A stretch of DNA of 64,000 nt, from NCBI GenBank assembly GCA_963843595.1, contig CAWJLG010000008.1, positions 310,001 through 374,000 on the forward strand, read 5' to 3'. The notes beneath the pieces are model-generated. The model made no database searches, had not been told where the DNA came from, and saw only the letters and a list, made by a program, of their open reading frames with translations. The translations under genes and the position numbers were made by a program. Shown piece after piece: positions 26,944-35,576 of this stretch. Every line of letters starts with the position of its first letter. Position 1 is the first letter of the stretch. The DNA is from CAIWHR01 sp963843595 (GTDB lineage: Bacteria; Pseudomonadota; Gammaproteobacteria; Burkholderiales; Casimicrobiaceae).

Positions 26944-27291
26944 ATGCGGTTACTGCTCGTCTGGCTGGTCAATGCGCTGGCGTTGTTCGCGCTGCCCTAC
27001 ATCTTCACGTCGATTCACGTCAGTTCGTTCACCGCCGCGCTGGTCGCCGCGCTGGTGCTCGGCCTGATCAACACGCTGATCCGCCCGCTGCTCGTCGTGC
27101 TCACGCTGCCCGTCACGGTGCTGACGCTCGGTCTGTTCATTTTCGTGATCAACGGCCTCCTGTTCTGGGCCGTCGGCTCATGGCTCGAGGGATTCAAGGT
27201 CGACGGCTTCTGGGCGGGCGTGTTCGGCGCGATCGTCTACAGCCTGATCTCCTGGGCGCTGGCCGCGCTGATTCCGAGCCGGAAGGAATGA
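26944..27291 (+). CDS. Phage holin family 4 / YvlD-like membrane protein
   Basis: A 115-residue integral membrane protein with four predicted helices, including VLGLINTLIRPLLVVLTLPV, the family signature (DUF360/holin superfamily IV). Despite the name it is a chromosomal gene, routinely found between ahcY and metF in betaproteobacteria. Its function is not established. Its stop overlaps the metF start (ATGA). Confidence 0.88.
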   Translation: MRLLLVWLVNALALFALPYIFTSIHVSSFTAALVAALVLGLINTLIRPLLVVLTLPVTVLTLGLFIFVINGLLFWAVGSWLEGFKVDGFWAGVFGAIVYSLISWALAALIPSRKE

Positions 27292-28157
27292 GCGCTCCCC
27301 GCCCTTCGTCCTCCGGCACGACGATGTCCGCGCCTCGGCTCTGCAGCCTCGAATTCTTCCCGCCGCGGACGCCCGAGGGCATCGAGAAGCTGCGTGCGAC
27401 GCGACGCCAACTCGCGCAGCTCAAGCCCGCGTTCTGCTCCGTGACCTTCGGCGCCGGCGGCTCGACGCGCGAAGGAACCCTGTCGACGGTGCTGGAATTC
27501 CGCGCCGAGGGGCTCGACGCCGCGCCGCACATCTCGTGCATCGGCGGCAGCCGTGCGTCGATCCGCGAGGTGCTGGCCCAATACCGCGCCCACGGCATCC
27601 GGCATCTGGTGGCACTGCGCGGTGATCTGCCCTCGGGAAGCGCGGACGTGGGCGACTTCCGTTACGCGAGCGAGTTGGTCGCGTTCATCCGCGAGGAGAC
27701 GGGCGACTGGTTCCACATCGACGTCGCGGCGTATCCGGAGTACCACCCGCAGGCGAAGACGCCGCACGACGATCTGCTGGCGTTCCGGCGCAAGGTCGAG
27801 GCCGGGGCGAACTCGGCGATCACCCAGTATTTCTACAATGCCGACAGCTACTGGCATTTCGTCGACGCCGCCGCCGCCGTTGGCGTCGATGTTCCCATCG
27901 TGCCCGGCATCATGCCCATCGGCAGCTTCACCAAGCTCGCGCGGTTCTCCGACGCCTGCGGCGCGGAAATTCCGCGCTGGGTCCGCAGGAAGCTCGAGAG
28001 CTTCGGCGACGACACGGCCTCGATCCGGGCGTACGGCCTCGACGTGGTGACGGAACTCGCCGACGGATTGCTCGGCCGAGGCGCGCCGGGGCTGCATTTC
28101 TACACGCTGAATCAGGCCTCGCTGACGACGACGATCTGGCAACGGCTCGGTCTCTGA
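27288..28157 (+). CDS. metF: 5,10-methylenetetrahydrofolate reductase MetF
   Basis: A 289-residue FAD enzyme making 5-methyl-THF, the methyl donor for methionine synthesis. Motifs: LEFFPPRTPEGIEKL, SVTFGAGGSTREGT, APHISCIGGS, LVALRGDLP, VAAYPEYHPQA, and SAITQYFYNADSYW. The ATG at 27288 overlaps the previous stop; ATG 27324 is an alternative that removes 12 low-complexity residues. As last gene of the SAH-riboswitch operon it links methyl supply to SAH level. Confidence 0.95.
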   Translation: MSAPRPSSSGTTMSAPRLCSLEFFPPRTPEGIEKLRATRRQLAQLKPAFCSVTFGAGGSTREGTLSTVLEFRAEGLDAAPHISCIGGSRASIREVLAQYRAHGIRHLVALRGDLPSGSADVGDFRYASELVAFIREETGDWFHIDVAAYPEYHPQAKTPHDDLLAFRRKVEAGANSAITQYFYNADSYWHFVDAAAAVGVDVPIVPGIMPIGSFTKLARFSDACGAEIPRWVRRKLESFGDDTASIRAYGLDVVTELADGLLGRGAPGLHFYTLNQASLTTTIWQRLGL

Positions 28158-28248
28158 CCGCCGAGAATGCGTCCCGCGTATTGCGGCCGCGGTTCGCCGG
28201 GACGCACCGCTCGTGCGGGCGCCGTCGAGGAGGCGGACACAGGCTGAA

Positions 28249-28991
28249 TCAGCGGCCGGCGGTGAACTGAACCAGTTCGATCGTCGCGTGCTGGCTGCGG
28301 ATCGCACGCCATGCCGTCCATCGGGTCGCTTTTCTCGCGATATTCCGCGTCCTTTTCCTCGCGGACGATGGCCGCGGACCGCGGGTGCGTACCAGACCAG
28401 GTAGTTGCACGTCGTCGCGTAGCGCCAGAACTCCTCGTCGTCGAGGCGCATCGTCACGCGCAGCGCGATCGCATCGAACGTGCCGGCCGGCGTGGTGATC
28501 TTGTCCCAGCCGCGAACGCGCACGTAGCGGTTGATCTGGCCGTCCTTGCGCGTGGACTCGTTGTAGTTGTCGACCCACTGGTTCCAGGACTGGCCCTCCT
28601 GCAGCGGAAACGCGTAGCGGTCGAGCGCGGGTGAGAAACGCCGCGTTTCGTCGTCGAAAACCGCGCCGACGAGAACACGCCCCGGTGCTGCCCAGCGCTC
28701 GGTGCGCACGCTGTCCACCGTCGGGCCTTTTTGCGCGATGCGCACGGTGATGCCGTCGGCACCGACGGCGGTGACCTCGTGCGTTTCGTCCCAGACCACC
28801 GGGACGCGAAACCCGTCCTGGGCGCGGTAGACCCAGCGATCCCCGACGCGGTACGTTGGGGCTTCGGCGGCAGGACCGGACCCCGTTGACTGAAAACCGG
28901 CGCATCCCGCGAGGACAACCAGAGTCGCGCCGGCAACGAAGCGCCCTGCGGAGCGGAGGAGGGGGGCCATCAATCGAGCTCGAGTCATCAT
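28249..28991 (-). CDS. Envelope lipoprotein of unknown function, two apparent frameshifts near the 3' end
   Basis: Begins with a lipoprotein signal (VVLAGCAG), then a beta-rich domain with PTYRVGDRWVYRAQDGFR and WNQWVDNYNES. The readable frame is clean to YLVWYAPAVRG, then the coding pattern moves one base to AIVREEKDAEYREKSDPMDGM (break near 28375), and again to AIRSQHATIELVQFTAGR plus stop (break near 28310). Both breaks are one extra base each, within about 65 bases. The start overlaps the ybaK stop (ATGA). The role is unknown; the indels are probably sequencing errors. Confidence 0.65.
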
Positions 28992-29488
28992 GGGGTGAAC
29001 AGCGCTATGTCCGCGATGATTCCCCCCGACGCGCGGACCAGGTCGGGCGGTCGGATCGGAAACATGGCATTCGGCGTGCCGCCGGCAGCATGGACGAGAT
29101 CGTAGCGCATCAGATCGCGGTCGACGTAGATCTGCAGCAGGCGCGCGTGCCCAAGCGGCGGAATGCCACCGATCGCGTAGCCGGTGACTGCGCGGACGAA
29201 CGCAGCGTCCGCCTTGTGGATCCGGGTTCGGGCGAGGGATTCGAGCTTGGCCTCGTCCACCCGGTTGGCGCCGCTCGCGACGACGAGCAGTGCCGTGTCG
29301 TCGTCGGTACGGAACACCAGCGATTTCGCGATCTCGCCGATCGAGCAACCGAGGGTCGCTGCCGCCTCGGCGGACGTGCGTGCGGGCGTTGCGTGCTCGG
29401 TGACGGTGCAATCGAGTCCGGCGGCGCGCAGCGCCGCCTGCACGCGCTCTGCCGATGCCGACAGCGGTCGGGGGCGCGAATCGTTCAT
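28988..29488 (-). CDS. ybaK: YbaK/EbsC-family aminoacyl-tRNA deacylase
   Basis: A 166-residue trans-editing protein that hydrolyses mischarged tRNAs such as Cys-tRNAPro. Visible motifs: CTVTEHATPARTSAEAAA, EIAKSLVFR and the substrate loop GYAIGGIPPLGHA. It overlaps the SMR gene upstream by four bases and the lipoprotein downstream by four. The precise substrate among ProX/YbaK types cannot be told from the sequence alone. Confidence 0.88.
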   Translation of the reverse strand: MNDSRPRPLSASAERVQAALRAAGLDCTVTEHATPARTSAEAAATLGCSIGEIAKSLVFRTDDDTALLVVASGANRVDEAKLESLARTRIHKADAAFVRAVTGYAIGGIPPLGHARLLQIYVDRDLMRYDLVHAAGGTPNAMFPIRPPDLVRASGGIIADIALFTP

Positions 29489-29802
29489 GCTCCGGCGCGC
29501 AATCCGACGACGCCGGCCACGATCGCGACGATGCTTGCGATCTGAACGGCGGTGAGCGACTCCTTGAACCAGCCGACGCCGATGAGCGCGATCGCCGTTG
29601 TGCCCACGCCCGACCAGATCGCATACGAGATGCTGATGTCGATCCGCTTGACGGCCACGGTCATCAGCGCGAACGACAGGCCGTACAGGACGAATAACAG
29701 CACCGACGGCAGGGGCCGGGTGAAGCCGTGGGAGAGCTTCATCGACACCGTGCCGCCGATCTCGAGCGCGATGGCGCCTGCCAGGGCAAGCCAGTGCAGC
29801 AT
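29485..29802 (-). CDS. SMR-family multidrug/guanidinium exporter
   Basis: A 105-residue four-helix EmrE/QacE-type transporter. The membrane-embedded Glu14 sits in ALEIGGTVSMKLSHGFTR, and helix 3 has YAIWSGVGTTAIALIG. The length is exactly that of the family. It may export quaternary compounds or guanidinium; no riboswitch is seen upstream. It is followed by ybaK with overlapping codons. Confidence 0.92.
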   Translation of the reverse strand: MLHWLALAGAIALEIGGTVSMKLSHGFTRPLPSVLLFVLYGLSFALMTVAVKRIDISISYAIWSGVGTTAIALIGVGWFKESLTAVQIASIVAIVAGVVGLRAGA

Positions 29803-29842
29803 GGCCGGATCTTTGTCCTGTCTCGGGCTGTGCCGGGCGCGA

Positions 29843-30529
29843 TCAGCGTGGCGCCGCGGGTAGGACTTCGAGCATCACGTCGTCGACCCAGACGGTGCCC
29901 GGGCCCGTCAGCGAGATTTCGATGTCGACGCGCTCCGTCCCGGGCGGCGCGGCGGCGGTGACCTCGTGCCGCGTCCAGTCGGTGGTTCCACCGAATGCGG
30001 TCTTGCGGAAATTGGTGCCGCCGACCGTCTGGCCGCCGGCATAGACGGTCAGCGCCAGTCCGGTTCCCTTGCTCCAACCGTTTCCGGTGACCCCGCGCGT
30101 CTTGAGCCAGGCGGTGTAGCGCACCGTCTTGCCGGCGAACTGGGGTCCGCGCACGATCTGCGCCAGCGTGCCGTAGATCTCCGGACCGATGTTGTCGATG
30201 CGCACGCTTTGCCGACCGCTGTGCGCGGTCTCGCCGTCGAGCGAGATCCTGTAGGACTCCGGTCCGGCATGCTGATACGAATACCACCCTTCCGGGTTGC
30301 CGTCGATGCCCGGCACATTGGATTCGAAACCGGCATTCACGACGGTCACCGATCCAAGATAGGAGGCCGCCGCCGCGGTTCGGGCCGCCGCGGTCGGCGG
30401 TGTGGCCGTGGAAGATGCAACAGCCGGGGCGGACGCACCCGGCCCTGGCGCGGTCGCGCAACCGCCGGCCGCGAGTGCAAGGAGGATGCCCATGAGCCGA
30501 TTGCAGCGAAGAGATGGTGTCGAAGTCAT
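29843..30529 (-). CDS. Lipoprotein with carbohydrate-binding-like beta domain
   Basis: A 228-residue protein with a lipobox-type signal (LAAGGCATAP), an Ala/Thr-rich linker and a C-terminal jelly-roll-like region: VNAGFESNVPGIDGNPEGW, YRISLDGETAHSGRQSVRI and GPGTVWVDDVMLEVLP. That strand pattern recurs in carbohydrate-binding modules of the CBM4/9/22-like kind, but no catalytic part is present. Its ligand is unknown. It is 40 bases upstream of the SMR gene on the same strand. Confidence 0.72.
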   Translation of the reverse strand: MTSTPSLRCNRLMGILLALAAGGCATAPGPGASAPAVASSTATPPTAAARTAAAASYLGSVTVVNAGFESNVPGIDGNPEGWYSYQHAGPESYRISLDGETAHSGRQSVRIDNIGPEIYGTLAQIVRGPQFAGKTVRYTAWLKTRGVTGNGWSKGTGLALTVYAGGQTVGGTNFRKTAFGGTTDWTRHEVTAAAPPGTERVDIEISLTGPGTVWVDDVMLEVLPAAPR

Positions 30530-30647
30530 GAGTCGCGAGGGCTCGGGTCAGGACGGATGAGGGGGCGGGACATGCCTTCGGAGTGGTGCCTCGCAAGGCC
30601 CTGCGCCGCAGGCAAGCAACGCCTAGCGCGGTGGCGCTGCGAATGTG

Positions 30648-32330
30648 TCATTCGCCACTGTCCGTGATCGCGCCCTTGCTCGCCGGCGAGACGAGCCGCA
30701 TGTACTTCGCGAGGAGCCCGCGGGTGTACCGCGGCGGCGGCCGCTTCCACGCGGCACGGCGCCGGGCAAGCTCTTCGTCAGGCACGTTGAGCTGGATCAG
30801 CAGCTTGTGCGCGTCGATGGTGATCGAGTCGCCCTCGCGCACCAGCGCGATCGTGCCTCCGGCGTAGGCCTCGGGTGCCACGTGCCCGACGACCATGCCC
30901 CAGGTGCCGCCGGAGAAGCGACCGTCGGTGATGAGGCCGACCGATTCGCCCAGTCCCTGACCAATGATCGCCGAGGTCGGCGCCAGCATTTCCTGCATGC
31001 CCGGCCCTCCCTTCGGGCCTTCGTAGCGGATGACGACCACGTCGCCCGCCTTGATCTTCTTGGCCATGATCGCGTCCATCACCTCGGGTTCGGAATCGAA
31101 CACGCGGGCAGGGCCCGTGATGGACGGGTTCTTGAGGCCGGTGATCTTCGCCACGCAGCCCTCCGGCGCAAGGTTGCCCTTGAGAATCGCGAGGTGGCCC
31201 TGCGGATAGAGCGGCGCATCCCACGGCCGGATCACGTCCTGATCCTTCCGCGGCGCATCGGGAACGGCGGCGAGCTCCTCGGCGATCGTGCGGCCGGTGA
31301 TCGTCATGCAGTCGCCGTGGAGCAGTCCGTGGTTCAGCAGCATCTTGAGGACCTGCGGCACGCCGCCCGCCCGGTGGAAGTCGACGGCCACGTACTTGCC
31401 GGACGGCTTGAGGTCGCACAGCACGGGTACGCGCCGGCGCACGCGCTCGAAGTCGTCGATCGTCCACTCGACCTCCGCCGCCGCGGCGATCGCGAGATAG
31501 TGGAGGACCGCGTTGGTCGAGCCGCCGGTCGCCATGACGAGCGAGATCGCATTCTCGATCGACTTGCGGGTAATGATGTCGCGCGGCTTCAGGTCCTTCT
31601 TGATCGCCTCGACCAGCACGCGCGCCGACTGCGCCGCCGAATCGGCCTTCTCGGGATCGGGCGAGGCCATCTGCGAACTGCCCATGAGGCTCATCCCGAG
31701 CGCCTCGAATGACGACGACATCGTGTTCGCCGTGTACATGCCGCCGCAGGCGCCGACGCTGGGACAGGCATTCTTCTCGATGCCGTCGTAGTCTTCCTTC
31801 GACATCGTGCCGGCCGTGTACGCGCCGACCGCCTCGAACGGCGACACGATCGTGAGTGCCTGGCCCTTCCAGTGGCCCGGCTTGATCGTGCCAGCGTAGA
31901 CGAAGATGCCCGGGACATTCATCCGCGCCATCGCCATGATGCCGGCCGGCATGTTCTTGTCGCAGCCGCCGACGACGACCACGCCGTCCATGCACTGGCC
32001 GTTGACCGAGGTTTCGATGGCGTCGGCGATCACCTCGCGCGACACCAGTGAATATTTCATGCCTTCGGTGCCCATGCCGATGCCGTCAGTGACGGTCGGG
32101 ATGCCGAACACCTGCGGCATGGCCCCCGCCTCCTTCAGCATCGCCATCGCCCGGTCGACGAGCGGCTGGATGCCGGCGTTGCACGGATTCATCGTGCTGT
32201 GGCCATTGGCGACGCCGACGATCGGTTTGTCGAAATCGCCGTCCTGGAAGCCGACGGCGCGCAGCATGGCGCGGTTCGGCGAGCGGGCGATGCCTTGGGT
32301 GATCAGCTTGGAACGGCGGTTGTACGACAT
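30648..32330 (-). CDS. ilvD: Dihydroxy-acid dehydratase IlvD
   Basis: A 560-residue Fe-S enzyme of isoleucine/valine biosynthesis. Cluster cysteines lie in STMNPCNAG (C50), VVGGCDKNMPAG and SVGACGGMYTANTMSS. The C-terminal region has GRFSGGTWGMVVGHVAPEA with the catalytic Ser. The size fits the shorter [2Fe-2S] type. It is divergent from lgt, and no leader peptide for attenuation is evident. Confidence 0.96.
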   Translation of the reverse strand: MSYNRRSKLITQGIARSPNRAMLRAVGFQDGDFDKPIVGVANGHSTMNPCNAGIQPLVDRAMAMLKEAGAMPQVFGIPTVTDGIGMGTEGMKYSLVSREVIADAIETSVNGQCMDGVVVVGGCDKNMPAGIMAMARMNVPGIFVYAGTIKPGHWKGQALTIVSPFEAVGAYTAGTMSKEDYDGIEKNACPSVGACGGMYTANTMSSSFEALGMSLMGSSQMASPDPEKADSAAQSARVLVEAIKKDLKPRDIITRKSIENAISLVMATGGSTNAVLHYLAIAAAAEVEWTIDDFERVRRRVPVLCDLKPSGKYVAVDFHRAGGVPQVLKMLLNHGLLHGDCMTITGRTIAEELAAVPDAPRKDQDVIRPWDAPLYPQGHLAILKGNLAPEGCVAKITGLKNPSITGPARVFDSEPEVMDAIMAKKIKAGDVVVIRYEGPKGGPGMQEMLAPTSAIIGQGLGESVGLITDGRFSGGTWGMVVGHVAPEAYAGGTIALVREGDSITIDAHKLLIQLNVPDEELARRRAAWKRPPPRYTRGLLAKYMRLVSPASKGAITDSGE

Positions 32331-32387
32331 GCGGCGAACTCCTCGAACGGGGGCGGGCGGCGAGACGGCCGGCCGATGGCGACTGCG

Positions 32388-32393
32388 TATAAT
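32388..32393 (+). promoter_or_regulatory. Consensus -10 for lgt
   Basis: TATAAT, 42 bases upstream of the lgt start, in the 104-base gap between divergent ilvD and lgt. No -35 match is apparent. Confidence 0.5.
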
Positions 32394-32434
32394 CGACCGA
32401 TTTTAGCGCAGGCCGTCCCGCCACCTCCCGCCGC

Positions 32435-33250
32435 ATGTTCGTCCATCCGCAATTCGATCCGATCGCGTTCCAGGTCGGCCCGGTCGCCGTTCGCTGGTAC
32501 GGGCTCATGTACCTGGCGGCGTTCGTGCTGTTTGCCGTGCTCGGCAAGATCCGGGCACGGCAGAACCTGCTCACCGGCTGGCATCCGCGCGACGTCGACG
32601 ACATGCTGTTCTACGGCGTGTTCGGCGTCATCCTCGGCGGGCGGCTGGGTTACGTGCTCTTCTACAAGCCGCTTTATTACCTTGCCCATCCACTCGAGAT
32701 CGTTGCGGTCTGGCAGGGAGGGATGAGCTTCCACGGCGGGTTCCTCGGCGTGCTCCTTGCGCTGTGGCTGTTCGCGCACCGGCGGGGGAAGCGCTTTCTC
32801 GACGTCACCGACTTCGTCGCCCCGCTGGTGCCGCTCGGCTTGGCGGCGGGGCGGCTCGGCAACTTCATCAACGGCGAACTGTGGGGGCGGGTGACCAACG
32901 TGCCGTGGGGAATGGTGTTTCCCGCAGCCGGTCCCGAGCCGCGGCATCCGTCGCAGCTCTACCAGTTCGGGCTCGAAGGGCTGCTGCTGTTCGTCGTGTT
33001 GTGGTTCTACACGCGGCGGCGGCGGCCGCCGGGCGCCGCATCGGGACTTTTCCTGGTGGGCTACGGCGGATGCCGGTTCGTCGCGGAGTACGCGCGCGAG
33101 CCCGACAGCTTCCTGGGCCTGCTCGCCCTGGGTCTCTCGATGGGGCAGTGGTTGTCGCTGCCGATGATCGTCGTCGGCAGCGTGATGATCGTATGGTCCT
33201 ACCGACGCGCCGGCAAGGCGCAGCCGACGGTGCTCGACCGGATGAAATAG
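32435..33250 (+). CDS. lgt: Prolipoprotein diacylglyceryl transferase Lgt
   Basis: A 271-residue inner-membrane enzyme that adds diacylglycerol to lipobox cysteines, the first step for the many lipoproteins in this window. Motifs: VRWYGLMYL, GGMSFHGGFLG (essential His), GRLGNFINGELWGR (Lgt signature), PRHPSQLYQ. Seven hydrophobic segments are visible. It faces fxsA convergently across a 50-base gap. Confidence 0.96.
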   Translation: MFVHPQFDPIAFQVGPVAVRWYGLMYLAAFVLFAVLGKIRARQNLLTGWHPRDVDDMLFYGVFGVILGGRLGYVLFYKPLYYLAHPLEIVAVWQGGMSFHGGFLGVLLALWLFAHRRGKRFLDVTDFVAPLVPLGLAAGRLGNFINGELWGRVTNVPWGMVFPAAGPEPRHPSQLYQFGLEGLLLFVVLWFYTRRRRPPGAASGLFLVGYGGCRFVAEYAREPDSFLGLLALGLSMGQWLSLPMIVVGSVMIVWSYRRAGKAQPTVLDRMK

Positions 33251-33300
33251 CCGTCGACCGGCGCCGGGAACCGCGCGCCGCCCCCGCAGGGGACCGAACG

Positions 33301-33705
33301 CTAGTCGAGGCGGCGAAAGTGCCCCTCGAGCGCGTCGCCGCGCGCGGCGCGGGCACGCCCTGCCGCAGCCACGGGCTCGAACCGGCGCCCCACGTTGAGC
33401 GGCAAGGCCAGCAACACCAGCGCAAGCACATCGCTGATCACGCCGGGAAGCAGCAGCAGGAAGCCGGCGAGCACCTTGCGCCCGCTGTCGAGGAGTCCGC
33501 GCAGTACCCACTGCTCGCCGTGCATTGCCGCCGCGATGTTGGCGCGAAAGGCGAGACGCTCGTTCGCGAGCAGCAGAAAGCCGCCGACGAGCGACATCCC
33601 GAGCCATGCCCAGACCGGAACCCCGGTCCATCGCGCGACGCGCACCGTCGCGTAGAGATCGAGCATCGGGAAAGCCAGTACAATCGCGAGGAAGACGAAT
33701 CTCAT
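33301..33705 (-). CDS. fxsA: FxsA family membrane protein
   Basis: A 134-residue cytoplasmic-membrane protein with hydrophobic segments at about 1-22, 28-48 and 75-100, and the FxsA core KVLAGFLLLLPGVISDVLALVL. FxsA relieves exclusion of phage T7 in E. coli F+ cells when overproduced; its normal role is unclear. Its ATG overlaps the cutA start codon on the other strand (CATG). Confidence 0.88.
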   Translation of the reverse strand: MRFVFLAIVLAFPMLDLYATVRVARWTGVPVWAWLGMSLVGGFLLLANERLAFRANIAAAMHGEQWVLRGLLDSGRKVLAGFLLLLPGVISDVLALVLLALPLNVGRRFEPVAAAGRARAARGDALEGHFRRLD

Positions 33706-34051
33706 GGGAGGCCTCTTGGCCGGTGCGGCGATCCTGGTGCTGACGCAGATGCCGGACCGGGCTTCGGCGCGGGCCTTGGCCCGCACGCTGGTCGAAGCCC
33801 GGCTCGCCGCATGTGTCAGCGTGGGCGCACCGGGGGAATCACTGTATCACTGGCGAGGCGCGATCGAAACTGCCGAGGAGTTTCCGGTCACGATCAAGAC
33901 GGCTGCGGCACGCTACCCGGAGGTCGAGGCGGCGATCCGCGCCCGACACCCCTACGAACTTCCGGAAATCGTCGCTGTCCCCATGACCGATGGATTCGCG
34001 CCCTACCTCGACTGGATCGACGACGAGACAAGTGCCCCGGCCGCCGGCTGA
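33704..34051 (+). CDS. cutA: Divalent-cation tolerance protein CutA
   Basis: A 115-residue trimeric CutA1-family protein: LARTLVEARLAACVSV, SLYHWRGAIETAEEFPVTIKT and PYELPEIVAVP are diagnostic. Its role in copper tolerance is debated. The ATG overlaps the divergent fxsA start, leaving no room for a normal promoter in between. TTG at 33716, preceded by GGGAGG, is an alternative start. It overlaps the DsbD-domain gene by 20 bases. Confidence 0.92.
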   Translation: MGGLLAGAAILVLTQMPDRASARALARTLVEARLAACVSVGAPGESLYHWRGAIETAEEFPVTIKTAAARYPEVEAAIRARHPYELPEIVAVPMTDGFAPYLDWIDDETSAPAAG

Positions 34052-34550
34052 GGTCCGTCGCGCACGCGCCTGCCTTGCCGGAGCCGTGGTCGCGCTGGGT
34101 CTGTCGTTGCCGCTGGCCGCGGTTGCGCAAGGCAGGCTGCTGGAACCGGAACGAGCCTTCGCGTTCAGCGCGCGGGGACTCGACGACCGGACCGTCGAAG
34201 CGCGGTTTGCGATTGCCGAAGGCTATTACCTGTATCGGGACCGGCTCAAATTCAGCGTCGAGCCGGTCGCGCTTGCCGGGGCGCCGGACCTCCCGGCGGG
34301 CAAGGTGAAGGAAGACCCGTTCTTCGGCAGGGTCGCCACCTACCGCGGGCAGATCATCGTGCGGTTGCCACTCGATAGGATCGCCGCCGGGGCATCGGTT
34401 GTCGTGACAGCGGAGTCGCAGGGTTGTGCCGACGCGGGGGTGTGCTATCCGCCCCAGGTGCAGAAAATCACGTTGGCGCTGCCCGCTGCGAACGCTCCAC
34501 CCGGAGCACTGGTGGATGCGGCGCCGTCCCGCAGGATTTGGTTCAAATGA
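34032..34550 (+). CDS. Stand-alone DsbD N-terminal (alpha) domain protein
   Basis: A 172-residue periplasmic protein with a signal peptide ending near AAVAQG. It is homologous only to the first domain of DsbD, including the redox pair in QGCADAGVCYPPQVQ (C103/C109 equivalents). The electron-carrying membrane domain and the C-terminal thioredoxin domain of full DsbD are absent: a stop follows shortly, and TlpA begins 73 bases later. I chose GTG at 34032 for the signal peptide. The same chromosomal slot normally holds full-length dsbD. How it is re-reduced without the membrane domain is unclear. Confidence 0.82.
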   Translation: MPRPPAEVRRARACLAGAVVALGLSLPLAAVAQGRLLEPERAFAFSARGLDDRTVEARFAIAEGYYLYRDRLKFSVEPVALAGAPDLPAGKVKEDPFFGRVATYRGQIIVRLPLDRIAAGASVVVTAESQGCADAGVCYPPQVQKITLALPAANAPPGALVDAAPSRRIWFK

Positions 34551-34623
34551 GATCCCGCACGACCGCGCCTTGTCCGGCTCACGACCGTATGTCAACGCTC
34601 ACTCTCGCGCGATTCCACAGCCG

Positions 34624-35148
34624 ATGAGCCGCCGATTTCTCGCATGGGGCGCGATCGCTGTTGCCGCAATCGCGGCGGCGGGATTCGGCGCGTACCTTGG
34701 CCAACGCGCACCCGGTGCCGCTGCGCCAAACGCCGACGCACTTCTCGCGATCTCGCTGCCCGACCCCGCCGGAAAACAGGAGTCGCTCGGGCAATGGAAA
34801 GGCAAGGTGCTGGTCATCAATTTCTGGGCGACGTGGTGCGGGCCTTGCCGTGAGGAGATGCCGGCATTCGTTCGCGCCCAGACCGAGCATGGGGCCAAGG
34901 GGCTCCAGTTCGTCGGCATCGCCGTCGACCAACCGGACAAGGTGCGCGAGTTCGCGCAGGAAATCGGCCTCAACTACCCGGTGCTGATCGGCGGATACGG
35001 GGCGATGGAACTCTCCAGGACCCTCGGAAACAGCGTGATGGCGCTGCCCTTCACGGTCGTGGTCGATCGCAGCGGGCGGATTGTCCATACGCAACTGGGG
35101 GCGCTGCAGGAGCAGAAGCTTCACGCGATCGTCGGTCGGTTGTTGTGA
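34624..35148 (+). CDS. TlpA-family thiol:disulfide oxidoreductase
   Basis: A 174-residue membrane-anchored thioredoxin. An N-terminal hydrophobic segment (about 7-27) anchors it in the inner membrane facing the periplasm. The active site is VINFWATWCGPCREEMP and the cis-Pro lies in MALPFTVVVD. It probably reduces exported cysteines and may be the partner of the adjacent DsbD-alpha domain. aroQ, its usual downstream neighbour, is missing. Confidence 0.9.
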   Translation: MSRRFLAWGAIAVAAIAAAGFGAYLGQRAPGAAAPNADALLAISLPDPAGKQESLGQWKGKVLVINFWATWCGPCREEMPAFVRAQTEHGAKGLQFVGIAVDQPDKVREFAQEIGLNYPVLIGGYGAMELSRTLGNSVMALPFTVVVDRSGRIVHTQLGALQEQKLHAIVGRLL

Positions 35149-35576
35149 ACGGCTTTCAATTTGCACGAAAAAGCGCCGGTTAGCGACCTTTCCTCTGCGC
35201 ATGATCGGCGCCCGCCGCCGATCGGCCGAGGCCGAAGCGCATCCGGCTCAGGGCCTATGCGTCGCCCCTCGCCTCAAGGTCGAATGCGCTGATCTTGCGC
35301 TAACACTGGCAATTTGGGCCGATCCGCGTCAAACTCCTTGTCTTGTTATCGATTCAAGGAGGCTGCGCAAGCGATGGCATTCGAACCTCGCAGGGCAGCG
35401 ACCGCGACGGCGGGAGCCGCAAGAGCAGGGGGCGTGATCGACACCGATCCCCATTTCGCGTCCCGAGGGGGCCACCGGTGCGCGTTGCGCGCCCCACGTC
35501 CTGACGATGCGACGGCCCGGGGGGCGCGGCCGGGAGCCCACGGCGACTCAATGCGCACGACGCCGCGGAGCTGACC
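35149..35576 (+). other. Intergenic region before accB (aroQ absent)
   Basis: 428 bases without a recognisable gene. In most betaproteobacteria aroQ sits here, but no AroQ motif (HGPNLNLLG) is present in any frame. One open frame starts at ATG 35374 with AAGGAGG eleven bases upstream and ends three bases before accB; its Ala/Arg-rich product is not protein-like, but it may be a leader ORF. No clear promoter hexamers were seen. Confidence 0.5.

Noticed and set aside
26944..27291. Prophage, because of a holin family name
   Set aside because: The gene is a chromosomal YvlD-like protein in a known metabolic operon; no other phage genes are present.
28160..28210. Terminator after metF (GCGTCCCG ... 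CGGGACGC)
   Set aside because: The loop is more than 20 bases and no T-tract follows.
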